This document shows, in pieces, positions 1-5,970 of a DNA stretch of 10,822 bases. Each line of letters starts with the position of its first letter. The first letter of the stretch is position 1. The translations under genes were made by a program, and so were the position numbers. Under the pieces are notes generated by a model, which worked only from the letters and a program-made list of their open reading frames with translations, ran no database searches and was not told where the DNA came from. The stretch is from Gemmatimonadota bacterium (GTDB lineage: Bacteria > Gemmatimonadota > Gemmatimonadetes > Longimicrobiales > Longimicrobiaceae). Where the stretch lies: assembly GCA_019240375.1 (NCBI GenBank), contig JAFAYN010000147.1, forward strand, positions 1-10,822. The letters run 5' to 3'.

Positions 1-216
1 GTCGTGAGAGGTCGCGCCGGGCCGTCCCGCAACTACCCACTCACGGTGCGCCTGCATCACGGCGTCCGCTTCGGCCGCGTCGAGGTCATCAGCTGAAGCG
101 CGGAGTTCGAGCGCTTTGAGCTTGCGGTACTCGTCAACGGGCACGACAACGGCTGTCTCGCCGCCGAGGTGAATGAGCTCATGCGGGTCGCGGTTCCCGG
201 AGGGTAGTGCGCTCAC
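1..216 (-). CDS. Phd/YefM-like antitoxin, partial (3' end cut by window edge)
   Basis: The 72 visible residues contain a central stretch, LGGETAVVVPVDEYRKLKALE (residues 17 to 37), typical of Phd/YefM-type antitoxins. In these, a 'gx-x-vvlvp-xxEYxxL' strand and helix follow a DNA-binding N-terminal half. An acidic, Ala-rich helix follows (about 40 to 60), as in the toxin-neutralising tail of the family. The start is uncertain. GTG at 214-216 is the first start codon in frame after an in-frame TGA at 264-266, but it leaves a rather short N-terminal DNA-binding part, so a non-standard upstream start is possible. The gene runs off the left edge, where a toxin (PIN/VapC, RelE or Doc type) would be expected; it is not visible. 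It diverges from the Fic gene across a 99-base spacer with a strong palindrome, so it may autoregulate there. Family assignment is by motif only. Confidence 0.6.
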   Translation of the reverse strand, partial: MSALPSGNRDPHELIHLGGETAVVVPVDEYRKLKALELRASADDLDAAEADAVMQAHREWVVAGRPGATSHD

Positions 217-272
217 GAATGCATCGTAGAGGCGAGGGGTGACATTCGAGATAAGGTCGACCGGTCATGAGT

Positions 273-297
273 CGATGACTAGTTTAACTAGTCATCG
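273..297. promoter_or_regulatory. Perfect inverted repeat, likely operator between antitoxin-like and fic genes
   Basis: CGATGACTAGTT (273-284) and AACTAGTCATCG (286-297) are exact reverse complements around a single T at 285. A third half-site, ATGACTAG, recurs at 308-315 in the same orientation as the left arm, 33 bases (about three helical turns) downstream and touching the fic start codon. CTAG is rare in high-GC DNA, so three copies here are unlikely by chance. The layout suggests a dimeric repressor site covering the -35 region of fic, with a weaker site over its -10. Candidate binders are the Phd-like protein to the left or the TetR regulator whose promoter shares the core. No binder can be proved from sequence. 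Confidence 0.65.
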
Positions 298-303
298 AAG
301 CCA

Positions 304-309
304 TAGAAT
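304..309 (+). promoter_or_regulatory. Putative -10 element of a leaderless fic promoter
   Basis: TAGAAT lies six bases before the ATG at 316, which places the expected transcription start on or next to that A. No Shine-Dalgarno sequence precedes the ATG. Both facts fit a leaderless mRNA, common in actinobacteria. No good -35 is seen; its place is taken by the right part of the palindrome at 273-297. Confidence 0.4.
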
Positions 310-315
310 GACTAG

Positions 316-1491
316 ATGAACATATCATCGCATCATCGTCCTCTTTACACAGCGCCTGCCCTGACGAGCGACGATGAAGCGGCACTTGGCGAGATCCATT
401 GGATGCGCAGGGATCTCCGTCATGTTCTCCGTACGCCGCGACGCTGGGAAGGTGTGATTCGGCGGTCGGCGCTGGCACGCGCGATCCAGGGTTCGAACAG
501 CATCGAGGGTTATGAAGTCGCCGAGGATGATGCGGCCGCCGCGATCGACGGCGAGGAGCCGATCAGCGCAGACGAGAAGACCTTTCTGGAGATCCAGGGG
601 TACCGTCAGGCTCTCGGCTATGTCCTGGCGATGGGTGACACGGACTACGCCACGTTCGACGCCACCGAGATCCGCGCCATGCACTACATGATGCTCAGCC
701 ACGACCTGTCGAAGTCCCCGGGCCGTTACCGGAAGGGGCCGATATACGTCCATGATGAGCGGCGGGATCTGGTGGTCTACGAAGCGCCCGACGCAGGCGG
801 GGTACCTGCGCTCGTGGACGCCCTGGTGGAAAGTTTGCACACCGGGCTGAACACCGATCCGGTGGTTCGTTCCGCGATGGCGCACTTGAACTTGGTGATG
901 ATCCATCCGTTCCGGGACGGGAACGGGCGGATGGCACGCGCTCTCGCGACGCTAGTGCTGACCCGATCAGATATTGGCGAACCAGAATTCGCCAGCATTG
1001 AGGAATGGCTCGGCGCCAATACCGATGACTACTACAGCGTGCTAGCTCACACGGGACATGGGTCATGGCAGCCGCGCGCCGACGCGGACCTCTGGTTGTC
1101 GTTCAACCTGCGGGCCCACCACATGCAAGCTCAGACGGTGGCGCGTCGTGTCGACGAAGCGGGGGTCATTTGGGGCGAGCTCGACCGGCTCGCTGTGGAA
1201 CGCGGTCTTCCCGACCGAACGCTGGATGCAATGTTCGATGCCGTACTCGGATACCGAGTGCGCCGGGGTGGCTATATCAAGCGGACCAATGTCACCGAGC
1301 AGACTGCCACCAGGGATCTGGCTGCCCTGACCTCAGCAGGACTTCTTACCCCGTACGGCAAAGGCCGGGGCCGCTACTACGCGGCCGCCAAGCCGCTGCG
1401 GCAGATCCGGGAGCAGCTCCGGACTGAGCGGAAGCCACTTCGTGACCCGTACCCGTGGATGCACGCGAAGCTTGCCGAGCCGCCACCGTGA
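316..1491 (+). CDS. Fic/DOC-family protein (class II, with C-terminal winged helix)
   Basis: This is a 391-residue Fic protein. Fic enzymes usually transfer AMP from ATP to a hydroxyl side chain of a target protein. The catalytic motif HPFRDGNGR is complete at residues 197 to 205 (catalytic His197, phosphate-binding Asp/Asn/Arg). The inhibitory helix motif (S/T)xxxE(G/N) is present as SNSIEG at 60 to 65, with Glu64 as the autoinhibitory glutamate. Its position before the Fic core makes this class II, in which inhibition is within the same chain, so no separate antitoxin is strictly needed. The target-docking flap fits GRYRKGPIYVHD (136 to 147). Residues about 317 to 355 form a winged helix-turn-helix common in long Fic proteins, so DNA binding is possible. 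The ATG at 316 lacks a ribosome binding site and probably starts a leaderless message. The gene ends 25 bases from the convergent TetR gene. The target is unknown. Confidence 0.92.
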   Translation: MNISSHHRPLYTAPALTSDDEAALGEIHWMRRDLRHVLRTPRRWEGVIRRSALARAIQGSNSIEGYEVAEDDAAAAIDGEEPISADEKTFLEIQGYRQALGYVLAMGDTDYATFDATEIRAMHYMMLSHDLSKSPGRYRKGPIYVHDERRDLVVYEAPDAGGVPALVDALVESLHTGLNTDPVVRSAMAHLNLVMIHPFRDGNGRMARALATLVLTRSDIGEPEFASIEEWLGANTDDYYSVLAHTGHGSWQPRADADLWLSFNLRAHHMQAQTVARRVDEAGVIWGELDRLAVERGLPDRTLDAMFDAVLGYRVRRGGYIKRTNVTEQTATRDLAALTSAGLLTPYGKGRGRYYAAAKPLRQIREQLRTERKPLRDPYPWMHAKLAEPPP

Positions 1492-1493
1492 TA

Positions 1494-1509
1494 GGGGTGC
1501 GCCGACCCC
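1494..1509. terminator. Small GC hairpin between convergent genes
   Basis: GGGGT (1494-1498) pairs with ACCCC (1505-1509) around a six-base loop, in the 25-base gap between the fic stop and the TetR stop. It could act as a weak bidirectional terminator. The stem is only five pairs and no T-tract follows on either strand, so support is weak. Confidence 0.3.
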
Positions 1510-1516
1510 GGAGTGC

Positions 1517-2143
1517 TCAGATCAGGAGGCCATGCAGGAGGGTCATGACCTGGTCGGCGACTTGGGTGGGCTTGAGGCGGTCGGCGGGGCGGTACCAGCG
1601 GGCGATGGAGATCAGGGCGCTGTTGAGGAGGTTGGTGATGACGGGCACGTCGATGTCCGTTCGGACCAGGCCTTCGTTGATGCCCTGCTGGAGGAGCTGC
1701 TCGGTGGCGTGGTTCACCTGACGAGCCCAGGACTGATAGCTGCGCAGGCCTTGGGGTGACAGCTGATGCTGGTCGGCCATCAGGACAACGTAGTAGGGCT
1801 GATAGCGGATGGCGGCGTTCACGTGCAGGTGGACGTAGGCGGTTAGCTTCTCCCCCGCCGTTTTATCGCTCTCCAGGATCTGCTCGATGCCGTCGCGCAG
1901 GGGGTAGATGGCCTGCTCGACGATGATCTCCAGCAGGCGCTGCTTGGACGGGACGTACTGGTAGACGGTGGGCTTGCTGACACCTGCTTCGGCGGCGATG
2001 TCGTCGAGGGTGGCGTCGGCGTAGCCGCGGCGTTCGAAGACCTTGGCCGCTGCGGCGACCAGGGCCTGGGTGTCGATGGCGCGCGACCTGCCCACTGAGC
2101 TCCCCTCGGGTGATGTGTCTCTTGACAAGTCTATTCTGGCCAT
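1517..2143 (-). CDS. TetR-family transcriptional repressor, KstR2-like ligand domain
   Basis: The 208-residue protein has a basic, Ser-rich leader of about 25 residues. A TetR N-terminal domain follows, with the helix-turn-helix at about 46 to 66 (LDDIAAEAGVSKPTVYQYVPSK). The C-terminal part, from QQGINEG (152) through ISIARWYRP (178 to 186), matches the pattern of mycobacterial KstR2 as I recall it. That family senses a CoA thioester, which suggests that an acyl-CoA intermediate of the divergent operon is the inducer. The gene diverges from the thiolase gene with 43 bases between start codons, and these hold an inverted repeat likely to be its operator. The ATG at 2143 is preceded by a purine-rich AAAGAAA that is only a weak ribosome binding site. 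Codons end mostly in C, the mirror of the G-ending codons across the promoter, so the base skew follows the DNA strand and not the coding strand. The family is certain; the effector is inferred. Confidence 0.9.
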   Translation of the reverse strand: MARIDLSRDTSPEGSSVGRSRAIDTQALVAAAAKVFERRGYADATLDDIAAEAGVSKPTVYQYVPSKQRLLEIIVEQAIYPLRDGIEQILESDKTAGEKLTAYVHLHVNAAIRYQPYYVVLMADQHQLSPQGLRSYQSWARQVNHATEQLLQQGINEGLVRTDIDVPVITNLLNSALISIARWYRPADRLKPTQVADQVMTLLHGLLI

Positions 2144-2150
2144 GTTTATT
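2122..2150 (+). promoter_or_regulatory. Putative promoter of the catabolic operon
   Basis: TTGACA (2122-2127, a perfect -35 consensus) is followed after 17 bases by TTTATT (2145-2150, four of six matches to TATAAT). The start of transcription would fall near 2157, inside the inverted repeat at 2146-2175, giving a leader of about 30 bases before the GTG at 2187. The -35 lies inside the 5' end of the TetR gene on the opposite strand. This geometry fits repression by a dimer bound over the start site. Confidence 0.5.
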
Positions 2151-2175
2151 TCTTTACTAGTCAGTTAAGAAATAA
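2146..2175. promoter_or_regulatory. Inverted repeat, probable TetR operator
   Basis: TTATTTCTT (2146-2154) and AAGAAATAA (2167-2175) are exact nine-base reverse complements around a 12-base centre that contains the palindrome ACTAGT (2156-2161). The repeat occupies nearly all of the spacer between the divergent TetR and thiolase genes and covers the predicted transcription start. The natural reading is the operator through which the TetR protein controls itself and the operon. The exact base contacts cannot be told: the outer arms or the inner ACTAGT core may be the recognised part. Confidence 0.55.
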
Positions 2176-2186
2176 GGTGGTGGGCA

Positions 2187-3386
2187 GTGCGGCAGGTGGA
2201 TGTGGTCGGGGTGGGGATCACCCCGTTCGGGAAGCAGGCGGGCGCGACGGTGCGGTCCCTCGGGGCGGACGCGATCGCGATGGCGCTGGCCGACGCGGGG
2301 CTGGCGGCCGCGGACGTGGGGCTGGTGGTGCACGGCAACGCGATGGCCGGGGTGCTGGACGGACAGGAGATGATCCGGGGACAGCTGACGGCCGCGGAGG
2401 CGGGGCTGGGCGGGGTGCCGGTGATCAACGTGGAGAACGCCTGCGCGACGTCGTCGAGTGCATTGCACGTGGGGCTGGCCGGGATCCGTTCGGGGATGTA
2501 CGACACGGTGGTGGTCTGCGGGGCCGAGAAGATGTCGGGGCGGCCAACCGGGGAGATCCTGGCTGCGATGACCGGCGCGGTCGATGTGGCGCGGCTGGGT
2601 GAGGTAGCGGCGGAGCTGGGCGGGAACACGGCGTCGTTTTTCATGGCGGTGTATGCGCGGGTCGCGGCGGCTTATCAGGCGCGGTCGGGGGCGACGGCGG
2701 CGGACTTCGCGGACGTGGCGGTGAAGAACTCGGCGCACGGGGCGCTGAACCCGAACGCCCAGTACCGCCGGGCACTGAGCCGGGACGAGGTCCTGGGCAG
2801 CCGGGCGGTGGCGGGGCCGCTGACCACGCTGATGTGCTCGCCGATCGCGGACGGGGGCGCCGCGCTGGTGCTGCGGGCAGTGGACGTTTCCGCGGAAACG
2901 CCGGAAGGGGCGGTGCGGGTGCGGGCTTGTGCGTTGCGGTCGGGGGTGGCTGGGCCGGGTGTGTCGGCGGCCGACGTCTCCGCTACGCTGGAGCGGCGGG
3001 CGGTGGCGGCGGCGTACGAGGAGGCGGGGCTCGGGCCCGAGGACCTGGACGTGGTGGAGGTGCACGACGCGGCGGCGCCGGCCGAGCTGGTCATGTACGA
3101 GGAGCTGGGGCTGTGCGGGCCGGGTGAGGGGCCGAAGCTGCTGGCCTCGGGGGCGACCGCGCTGGGCGGGCGGGTGCCGGTCAACCCGGACGGCGGGCTG
3201 GTCTCGCGCGGGCATCCGGTCGGGGCGACGGGGTGCGCGCAGCTGGTGGAACTGGTGACGCAGTTGCGTGGTCAGGCAGGTGACCGGCAGGTCCCAGGAG
3301 CGCGGGTCGGGCTGGCGGAGAACGCGGGCGGGTACCTGCATCCGGATCCGGCGGCTTGTGTCGTGACGATCCTGAGCGGGTCGTGA
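2187..3386 (+). CDS. SCP-x/lipid-transfer-type thiolase
   Basis: The 399-residue protein has the thiolase fold of the SCP-x/Ltp branch (usual length about 390 to 400). Such enzymes cleave a 3-ketoacyl-CoA with CoA, often on branched or steroid side chains; some relatives act as retro-aldolases. The nucleophile is Cys86 in NVENACATSSSA. The catalytic His343 sits in SRGHPVGATG after the NPDGG turn (333 to 337). The HD(C/A)F motif of the family appears as HDAAAPAEL (293 to 301). The second cysteine of classical thiolases (CxGGG near the C-terminus) is absent; AENAGGYL (377 to 384) takes its place, as is common in SCP-x-like proteins. The GTG start at 2187 is fixed by AAGGTGG (2174-2180) six bases upstream. 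It is the first gene of the operon, and its TGA overlaps the next ATG by one base. Ltp-type aldolases need a DUF35 partner and none is seen here, which favours true thiolysis. Confidence 0.88.
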   Translation: MRQVDVVGVGITPFGKQAGATVRSLGADAIAMALADAGLAAADVGLVVHGNAMAGVLDGQEMIRGQLTAAEAGLGGVPVINVENACATSSSALHVGLAGIRSGMYDTVVVCGAEKMSGRPTGEILAAMTGAVDVARLGEVAAELGGNTASFFMAVYARVAAAYQARSGATAADFADVAVKNSAHGALNPNAQYRRALSRDEVLGSRAVAGPLTTLMCSPIADGGAALVLRAVDVSAETPEGAVRVRACALRSGVAGPGVSAADVSATLERRAVAAAYEEAGLGPEDLDVVEVHDAAAPAELVMYEELGLCGPGEGPKLLASGATALGGRVPVNPDGGLVSRGHPVGATGCAQLVELVTQLRGQAGDRQVPGARVGLAENAGGYLHPDPAACVVTILSGS

Positions 3387-4173
3387 TGGCTGCCTCGGCG
3401 GTGCGGGTGGAGCGGCATGGCAGCGGGTTGTGGCTGTGGTTGAACCGGCCTGGGGCGCTGAACGCTTTGAACTCTTCGATAGTGGCCGGGCTGGAGCGTG
3501 GTCTGGATGAGGCGGCTGTTGATGACGGCGTGCGGGCGGTGGTGATCGCTGCGGAGGGGCGGGCGTTCTGCGCGGGGGCGGACCTGAAGGAGGTGCTGGG
3601 GTCTTCGGAGCTGGTGTCTCGGCTGGGAGCGCTGTTCTCGCGGGTGGAGGCGTTTTCCAAGCCGGTGATCGCGGCGGTGCAGGGGGCGGCGCTGGCTGGC
3701 GGGCTGGAGCTGGTGCTGTGCTGCGATCTGTGGTGGCGGGACGTTCGGCGGTGTTCGGGGACGCGCATGCGAACTACGGGATGTTCCCGGCGGGCGGGGC
3801 GACGGTGCGGCTGCCGCGGCGGGTGGGGATTTCGCGGGCCAAGCAGCTGATGTTCACGGGGGCGTCGGTGCCTGCGGCGGAGCTGGCGGGGACGGATTTG
3901 GTGACGTGCCTAGTGCCGGACGCCGAGCTGGTGGATGCGGTGTCGTCGCTGGTGGACTCCATCGCGGGGAAGAGCGCGCTGGGGCTCGCGGGGATGAAGG
4001 AGCTGGTTTCTGCGGGGATGGACGTGCCGCGGGAGGTGGGGCTGCGGCGGGAGCGGGAGTGGGCCGCGGAGTACATGCGGTCGGGTGATTTCGCCGAGGG
4101 GTTGCGGGCGTTCGCGGAGAAGCGGGCGCCGCAGTTCGTGGATTCCGGTGTGAAGGGTGTGGGTCGTGGATGA
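3386..4173 (+). pseudogene. Crotonase-fold (enoyl-CoA hydratase/isomerase) gene, frameshifted
   Basis: Two adjacent frames together encode one crotonase of 262 residues, the usual length. The first frame (3386 to about 3730) gives the N-terminal half with the oxyanion-hole segment FCAGADLKE (61 to 69) and GAALAGGLELVLCCDL (100 to 115). It then runs out of homology and stops at 3848-3850, a 154-residue product. The second frame resumes VVAGRSAVFGDAHANYG without loss of any residue and ends at 4173. Restoring one G in CTGTGGTGG (3728-3736) rejoins them. Glu108 matches the first catalytic glutamate of enoyl-CoA hydratase; the position of the second is His128 (in FGDAHANYG), so classical hydration is doubtful and isomerase, hydrolase or other chemistry is possible. 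The ATG overlaps the thiolase stop as TGATG; an adjacent GTG at 3383 is an alternative. A true mutation would remove the C-terminal half and the trimer interface. Sequencing error is an equal possibility, as the downstream frame shows no decay. Confidence 0.85.
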
Positions 4174-4942
4174 GCTGCTGAGCTTGGCGGGACGGACGGT
4201 GCTGGTGACCGGGGCAGGCCAGGGCGTGGGACGGCAGGTGGCGCTGTACTGCGCGGGGCACGGGGCCGCGGTGGCGGTGAACGACTTTCATACTGACCGG
4301 GCTGAGGGGGTGGTGGCGGAAGTCCGTTCGGCGGGTGGGACGGCTTCTGCTTACACGTGCGATGTGACGGATTTCGAGGCGGTCGAGGCGATGGTGGCGT
4401 CGGTCGGCGAGGTGGACGTGCTGGTCAACAACGCGGGGAACGCCGGGCCGGTACTGGACCCGATGCGGCCCGCTCCCCCGTTCTGGGAGACGCAGCCGAA
4501 GGAGTGGGAGCCGTGGCTGGGGACCAACTTCTACGGGGTGCTGAACTGCTCGCGCGCGGCGCTGCCCGGGATGGTGGAGCGGCGGCGCGGGCGAGTGATC
4601 ACGGTGATCTCGGACGCGGGACGCGTCGGGGAGCCCAACCTGGCCGTGTACAGCGGCGCGAAGGCTGGGGCGGCGGGGTTCACGCGGGCGCTGGCCAAGG
4701 CGGCGGGACGGTTCGGCGTGACGGTGAACTGCGTGGCGCTCGGGTCGGTGCGGACGCCGGGGGTTTCGTCTGCTCTGGAGGACGCGGAGCTGGTGAAGGG
4801 GATGCTGCGGAGTTATGTGATCCGGCGGCTTGGGGAGCCATCGGATGCGGCGGCGCTGATTCTCTTCCTGGCGTCGGATGCGGCGGGGTGGATTACCGGG
4901 CAGACGTATCCGGTCAATGGCGGGTATTCGTTCGCGGTGTGA
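4166..4942 (+). CDS. Short-chain dehydrogenase/reductase (SDR)
   Basis: A classical SDR of 258 residues, the usual length, probably oxidising or reducing a hydroxyl/keto group on a CoA-bound intermediate. The nucleotide-binding motif TGAGQGVG is at 15 to 22. NNAG (88 to 91) stabilises the central sheet. The catalytic tetrad is Asn121 (GTNFYGV), Ser149 (VISDAG), Tyr162 and Lys166 (YSGAK). The C-terminus, LASDAAGWITGQTYPVNGG, is typical of the family. Asp40 at the end of the second strand (VAVND) suggests NAD(H) preference, an inference. I chose GTG 4166 because GAAGGG (4152-4157) lies eight bases before it; an in-frame GTG at 4157 has no such signal. The gene overlaps the crotonase end by eight bases, so its translation may depend on ribosomes ending there, and the upstream frameshift could reduce its expression. 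Confidence 0.9.
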   Translation: MDELLSLAGRTVLVTGAGQGVGRQVALYCAGHGAAVAVNDFHTDRAEGVVAEVRSAGGTASAYTCDVTDFEAVEAMVASVGEVDVLVNNAGNAGPVLDPMRPAPPFWETQPKEWEPWLGTNFYGVLNCSRAALPGMVERRRGRVITVISDAGRVGEPNLAVYSGAKAGAAGFTRALAKAAGRFGVTVNCVALGSVRTPGVSSALEDAELVKGMLRSYVIRRLGEPSDAAALILFLASDAAGWITGQTYPVNGGYSFAV

Positions 4943-4956
4943 CTTGGAGTCTTGCG

Positions 4957-5961
4957 GTGAAATTCGATCTGTATCTATATCACCCGCGGCAGGACGAGAT
5001 GGCGGAGCGGGTGCGGCAGGCGGAGGCGGGCGGGTTCGACGGGCTGTTCGTGGCGGAGTCGACGGCGGATCCATTTCAGTGCCTGGCGGTGGCTGCTGCG
5101 TCGCGTGGGTCGTCGTTTCGTGCGTCTTCGCTGGACCTGGGGACGTCGGTGGCGCTGGCGTTTCCGCGGAGTCCGATGGTGACGGCGGTGGCGGCGTGGG
5201 ATCTCCAGCGCGCTACGGGCGGTGGGTTTGTGCTCGGGCTGGGGTCGCAGGTGCGGCGGCATGTGGAGCGGCGGTTCTCGGCTCCGTTTGCGCCGGCGGC
5301 GGCGCGGCTGCGGGAGTATGCGCAGGCGGTGCGGCATGTGTGGGGGGCGTTTCAGGGGACGCATCCGCTGTCGTTTTCGGGTTCGTACTACCAGTTGGAT
5401 TACCTGCCGGACGCGGTGAATCCGGGGCCGCTGGACTCGGGGCCGCCGTTGCTTTATCTGGCGGCGCTGGGGACGCAGATGTTCGAGGCGGCGGGGGCGG
5501 TCGCGGATGGGGCGCTGGTTCATCCGATCCACACGCTTGAGTATTTGCGGACGGTGGCGGAGCCGGCGATCGCGCGGGGGCAGGGTGAGGCGGGGCGATC
5601 GCGGGCGGGGTTCGGGCTGTCGGTGACGGTGCTGTGCATCGTGGAGTCGGCTTCGGGTGTGGAGGCTGGGCCGGCGTCGCGGGAGGCGGTGCGGCGGCAG
5701 ATCGCGTTTTATGCGTCGACGCCGGCGTACAGGCCGGTGCTGGAGCTGCACGGATGGGGGGCGCTGGGTGACAAGCTCCGGGGGCTCGTGCGTTCGGGGG
5801 ACGCTGCGGCGATGGGGGCTGTCGTGCCGGACGAGGTGCTGGATGAGTTTTGCGTGATCGCGCCGACGTGGGACGAGGCGGTGGTGCGGGCGCGGCAGCG
5901 GTACGAGGGGGTGGCGGACCGGGTGATGTTCCAGAGTGCGCCGCCCTTGTCTGTGGGTTAG
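4957..5961 (+). CDS. F420-dependent luciferase-like oxidoreductase (TIGR03617/MSMEG_2256-like)
   Basis: This 334-residue protein has the TIM-barrel pattern of luciferase-like monooxygenases. Its segments FDGLFVAESTADPF (27 to 40), LGTSVALAFPRSP (61 to 73), and FVLGLGSQVRRHVERRF (91 to 107) match what I recall of the TIGR03617 (MSMEG_2256) group, predicted to use deazaflavin F420. The family has no firmly known substrate. Members sit in actinobacterial acyl-CoA degradation clusters, as here. Start: GTG 4957 has GGAG (4946-4949) seven bases upstream. An in-frame GTG at 4939 overlapping the SDR stop would add six residues but lacks that signal. The gene lies 14 bases after the SDR. Residues about 50 to 59 (RGSSFRASSL) look slightly longer than in relatives. 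No signal peptide, so cytoplasmic. Confidence 0.85.
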   Translation: MKFDLYLYHPRQDEMAERVRQAEAGGFDGLFVAESTADPFQCLAVAAASRGSSFRASSLDLGTSVALAFPRSPMVTAVAAWDLQRATGGGFVLGLGSQVRRHVERRFSAPFAPAAARLREYAQAVRHVWGAFQGTHPLSFSGSYYQLDYLPDAVNPGPLDSGPPLLYLAALGTQMFEAAGAVADGALVHPIHTLEYLRTVAEPAIARGQGEAGRSRAGFGLSVTVLCIVESASGVEAGPASREAVRRQIAFYASTPAYRPVLELHGWGALGDKLRGLVRSGDAAAMGAVVPDEVLDEFCVIAPTWDEAVVRARQRYEGVADRVMFQSAPPLSVG

Positions 5962-5965
5962 GAGG
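5960..5965 (+). promoter_or_regulatory. Strong ribosome binding site overlapping the upstream stop codon
   Basis: AGGAGG, the best Shine-Dalgarno match in the operon, begins inside the TAG stop of the F420 oxidoreductase gene (5959-5961). It lies five bases before GTG 5971 and eight before GTG 5974, so either of these adjacent in-frame codons could be the start of the ligase. Confidence 0.7.
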
Positions 5966-5970
5966 TCGTT

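Noticed and set aside
2157..3341. 394-codon open frame on the minus strand
   Set aside because: Antisense shadow of the thiolase, with Arg/Pro/His-rich low-complexity content and no motif.
3356..3385. Ten-residue upstream extension of the crotonase frame
   Set aside because: It lies inside the thiolase end, and the crotonase family pattern begins at ATG 3386, which makes the usual TGATG overlap.
3722..3742. Programmed -1/+1 frameshift in the crotonase gene
   Set aside because: There is no slippery heptamer, stimulatory stem or in-phase stop at the site, and crotonases are not known to use recoding.
4357..4956. 200-codon upstream extension of the F420 oxidoreductase frame
   Set aside because: It overlaps the SDR in another frame and is Gly/Arg-rich without homology; GGAG before GTG 4957 marks the true start.
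3854..5074. 406-codon open frame on the minus strand
   Set aside because: Antisense to crotonase, SDR and the start of the F420 gene; Pro/Arg/Ala-rich composition typical of shadow frames.
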